Of a DNA stretch of 5,120 nucleotides, positions 4,381-5,120 are shown one piece after another (the stretch's first letter is position 1; each line of letters starts with the position of its first letter). The position numbers and the translations under genes are program-made. The stretch comes from an uncultured Oscillospiraceae bacterium (lineage in GTDB: Bacteria; Bacillota; Clostridia; Oscillospirales; Oscillospiraceae), in the NCBI GenBank assembly GCA_934630985.1, contig CAKTXO010000121.1, positions 1-5,120 of the forward strand. The letters run 5' to 3'. The notes below the pieces were generated by a model. The model saw nothing but the letters and a program-made list of their open reading frames with translations, did no database searches and was not told the origin of the DNA.

Positions 4381-5120
4381 TTCTTGGCCCCTCCTTTCTC
4401 AGCGTTTGCGTCATTGGCGGGCTTTGCCTTTTTCTTCTTGCCTTCCAGCCACATGCGGATGACCAGAGAGAAGGCGCTGAGGTAGACAATGACGCCGATG
4501 ATTACGTCGGTGATGTACTCGTTGTAGGCGGTGTAGCCCGTCAGGTTCTGGCCGACAATTTTCAGCATAGCCATGAAGATGCCGGTGAAAATCACCGCGA
4601 TGGGGTTGTTCACCGCCAGCAGCGCCACGGGAATGCCGTTGAAGCCCTCCCCGGGCAGGCTCTGATAGGTGGACCAGTAGAACTCCGTATTGCCGGAGAG
4701 CCAGTAGAGGGCAGCGCCCGCGCCGGCCAGACCTCCGGCGATGGCCATGGACAGAACAATGTTCCGCTTGTCGTTGATACCGGCGTACCGGGCAGCGTGC
4801 CGGTTGGAGCCGCAGGTCTTCAGCTCATAGCCCAGGGTGGTCTTGTTGATGAAGACGTACATCACAATGGCAAAGACAATGGCAATCAGAATGCCGGCGT
4901 TGACCTGGGAGTTGGGGAACAGCTTGTCGAGACCCAGCTTGGGGGTTGCCACGCCGTTGAAGGTGGTCTTGTAGACATAGGCGGTCTTGGTGCCCTCGGT
5001 GACGTTCTTGAAACTGGACATGTCAAAAGCCCAGGTGACGATGTTGGCTGCCAGCCAGTTGGTCATAATGCAGGCCAGAACCTCGTTGATGTTGAGGAAG
5101 GCCTTCAGAATTCCGGGGAT
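4377..5120 (-). CDS. ABC transporter permease, nucleoside-type (NupP/YufP-like, COG4603), C-terminal part
   Basis: The frame stays open to the window edge, so the start lies beyond 5120 and 247 residues are visible. An ATG at 5066 is internal: the upstream codons IPGILKAFLNINEVLACIM continue the family pattern (IPGxLKA.., hxEV..xIMxNx). A coupling loop, TLGYELKTCGSNRHAARYAGI-like, lies at about 95-115 of the visible part. It is followed by SMAIAGGLAGAGAALYWLSG, GFNGIPVALLAVNNP and a final helix near YLSAFSLVIRMWLEG. The tail is short, charged and Lys/Ala-rich (GKKKKAKPANDANAEKGGAKK-like). This is the larger permease partner of the NupQ-like subunit, and the two should form the membrane channel. 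The ATP-binding protein and the BmpA-type substrate-binding lipoprotein are expected upstream, outside the window. Substrate specificity is unknown. Confidence 0.92.
   Translation of the reverse strand: MPGILKAFLNINEVLACIMTNWLAANIVTWAFDMSSFKNVTEGTKTAYVYKTTFNGVATPKLGLDKLFPNSQVNAGILIAIVFAIVMYVFINKTTLGYELKTCGSNRHAARYAGINDKRNIVLSMAIAGGLAGAGAALYWLSGNTEFYWSTYQSLPGEGFNGIPVALLAVNNPIAVIFTGIFMAMLKIVGQNLTGYTAYNEYITDVIIGVIVYLSAFSLVIRMWLEGKKKKAKPANDANAEKGGAKK
4390..4396 (-). promoter_or_regulatory. Ribosome binding site of the NupQ-like permease
   Basis: AAGGAGG on the - strand, 9 nt before ATG 4380, lies within the Lys/Ala-rich 3' end of the upstream permease gene. It supports the start and coupled translation. 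Confidence 0.8.

Noticed and set aside
3241..4485. 414-codon open frame on the + strand
   Set aside because: It is antisense to the two permease genes, has biased His/Gln/Gly-rich composition, lacks a ribosome site and runs through the antitoxin promoter and hairpin. It is a shadow of G+C-rich codon use.
5064..5066. ATG at 5066 (- strand) as the start of the NupP-like permease
   Set aside because: Codons upstream to the window edge continue the family sequence, and the resulting protein would lack the N-terminal half. The true start is outside the window.

Overview
The window looks like chromosome of a fairly G+C-rich member of the Clostridia (Oscillospiraceae/Ruminococcaceae type). This is inferred from strong GGAGG-type ribosome sites, frequent GTG and TTG starts, a C_GCAxxG_C_C redox protein, a DUF6020-like membrane protein, and a nucleoside-type BMP-family ABC permease pair. 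No rRNA, tRNA, phage or IS gene is visible.

Positions 1-2928 (+ strand) hold four tightly packed genes: the 3' end of sfsA, a C_GCAxxG_C_C redox protein, a small papain/C39-like putative cysteine peptidase starting at GTG, and a large polytopic membrane protein that most likely starts at TTG 1222. All junctions abut or overlap, so they are probably one operon. Positions 3349-5120 (- strand) hold two overlapping permease genes of a NupP/NupQ (YufP/YufQ)-type importer. The upstream one is cut by the window edge, and its ATPase and lipoprotein partners would lie beyond 5120.

The most interesting part is the roughly 420 bp between these convergent operons. It contains what looks like a complete type I toxin-antitoxin module. 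A 30-codon membrane peptide resembling the putative holin-like toxins is at 3106-3198 (+), with its own promoter and a structured leader. On the opposite strand, a promoter with perfect TTGACA and TATAAT boxes 17 bp apart drives a short RNA of about 88 nt. That RNA ends at a textbook intrinsic terminator whose stem includes the toxin stop codon and whose U-run is the reverse side of the toxin's lysine codons.

The toxin leader and the toxin 3' UTR carry inverted repeats of 10 and 14 nt that would let the full-length mRNA fold 5' to 3'. A second C5/G5 pairing can hide the ribosome binding site. The cassette sits between two nearly identical palindromic hairpins, each 7-9 nt beyond the stop codon of a flanking operon. 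The toxin and antisense RNA work as one module; no functional link to the flanking operons is evident beyond possible transcriptional read-through.
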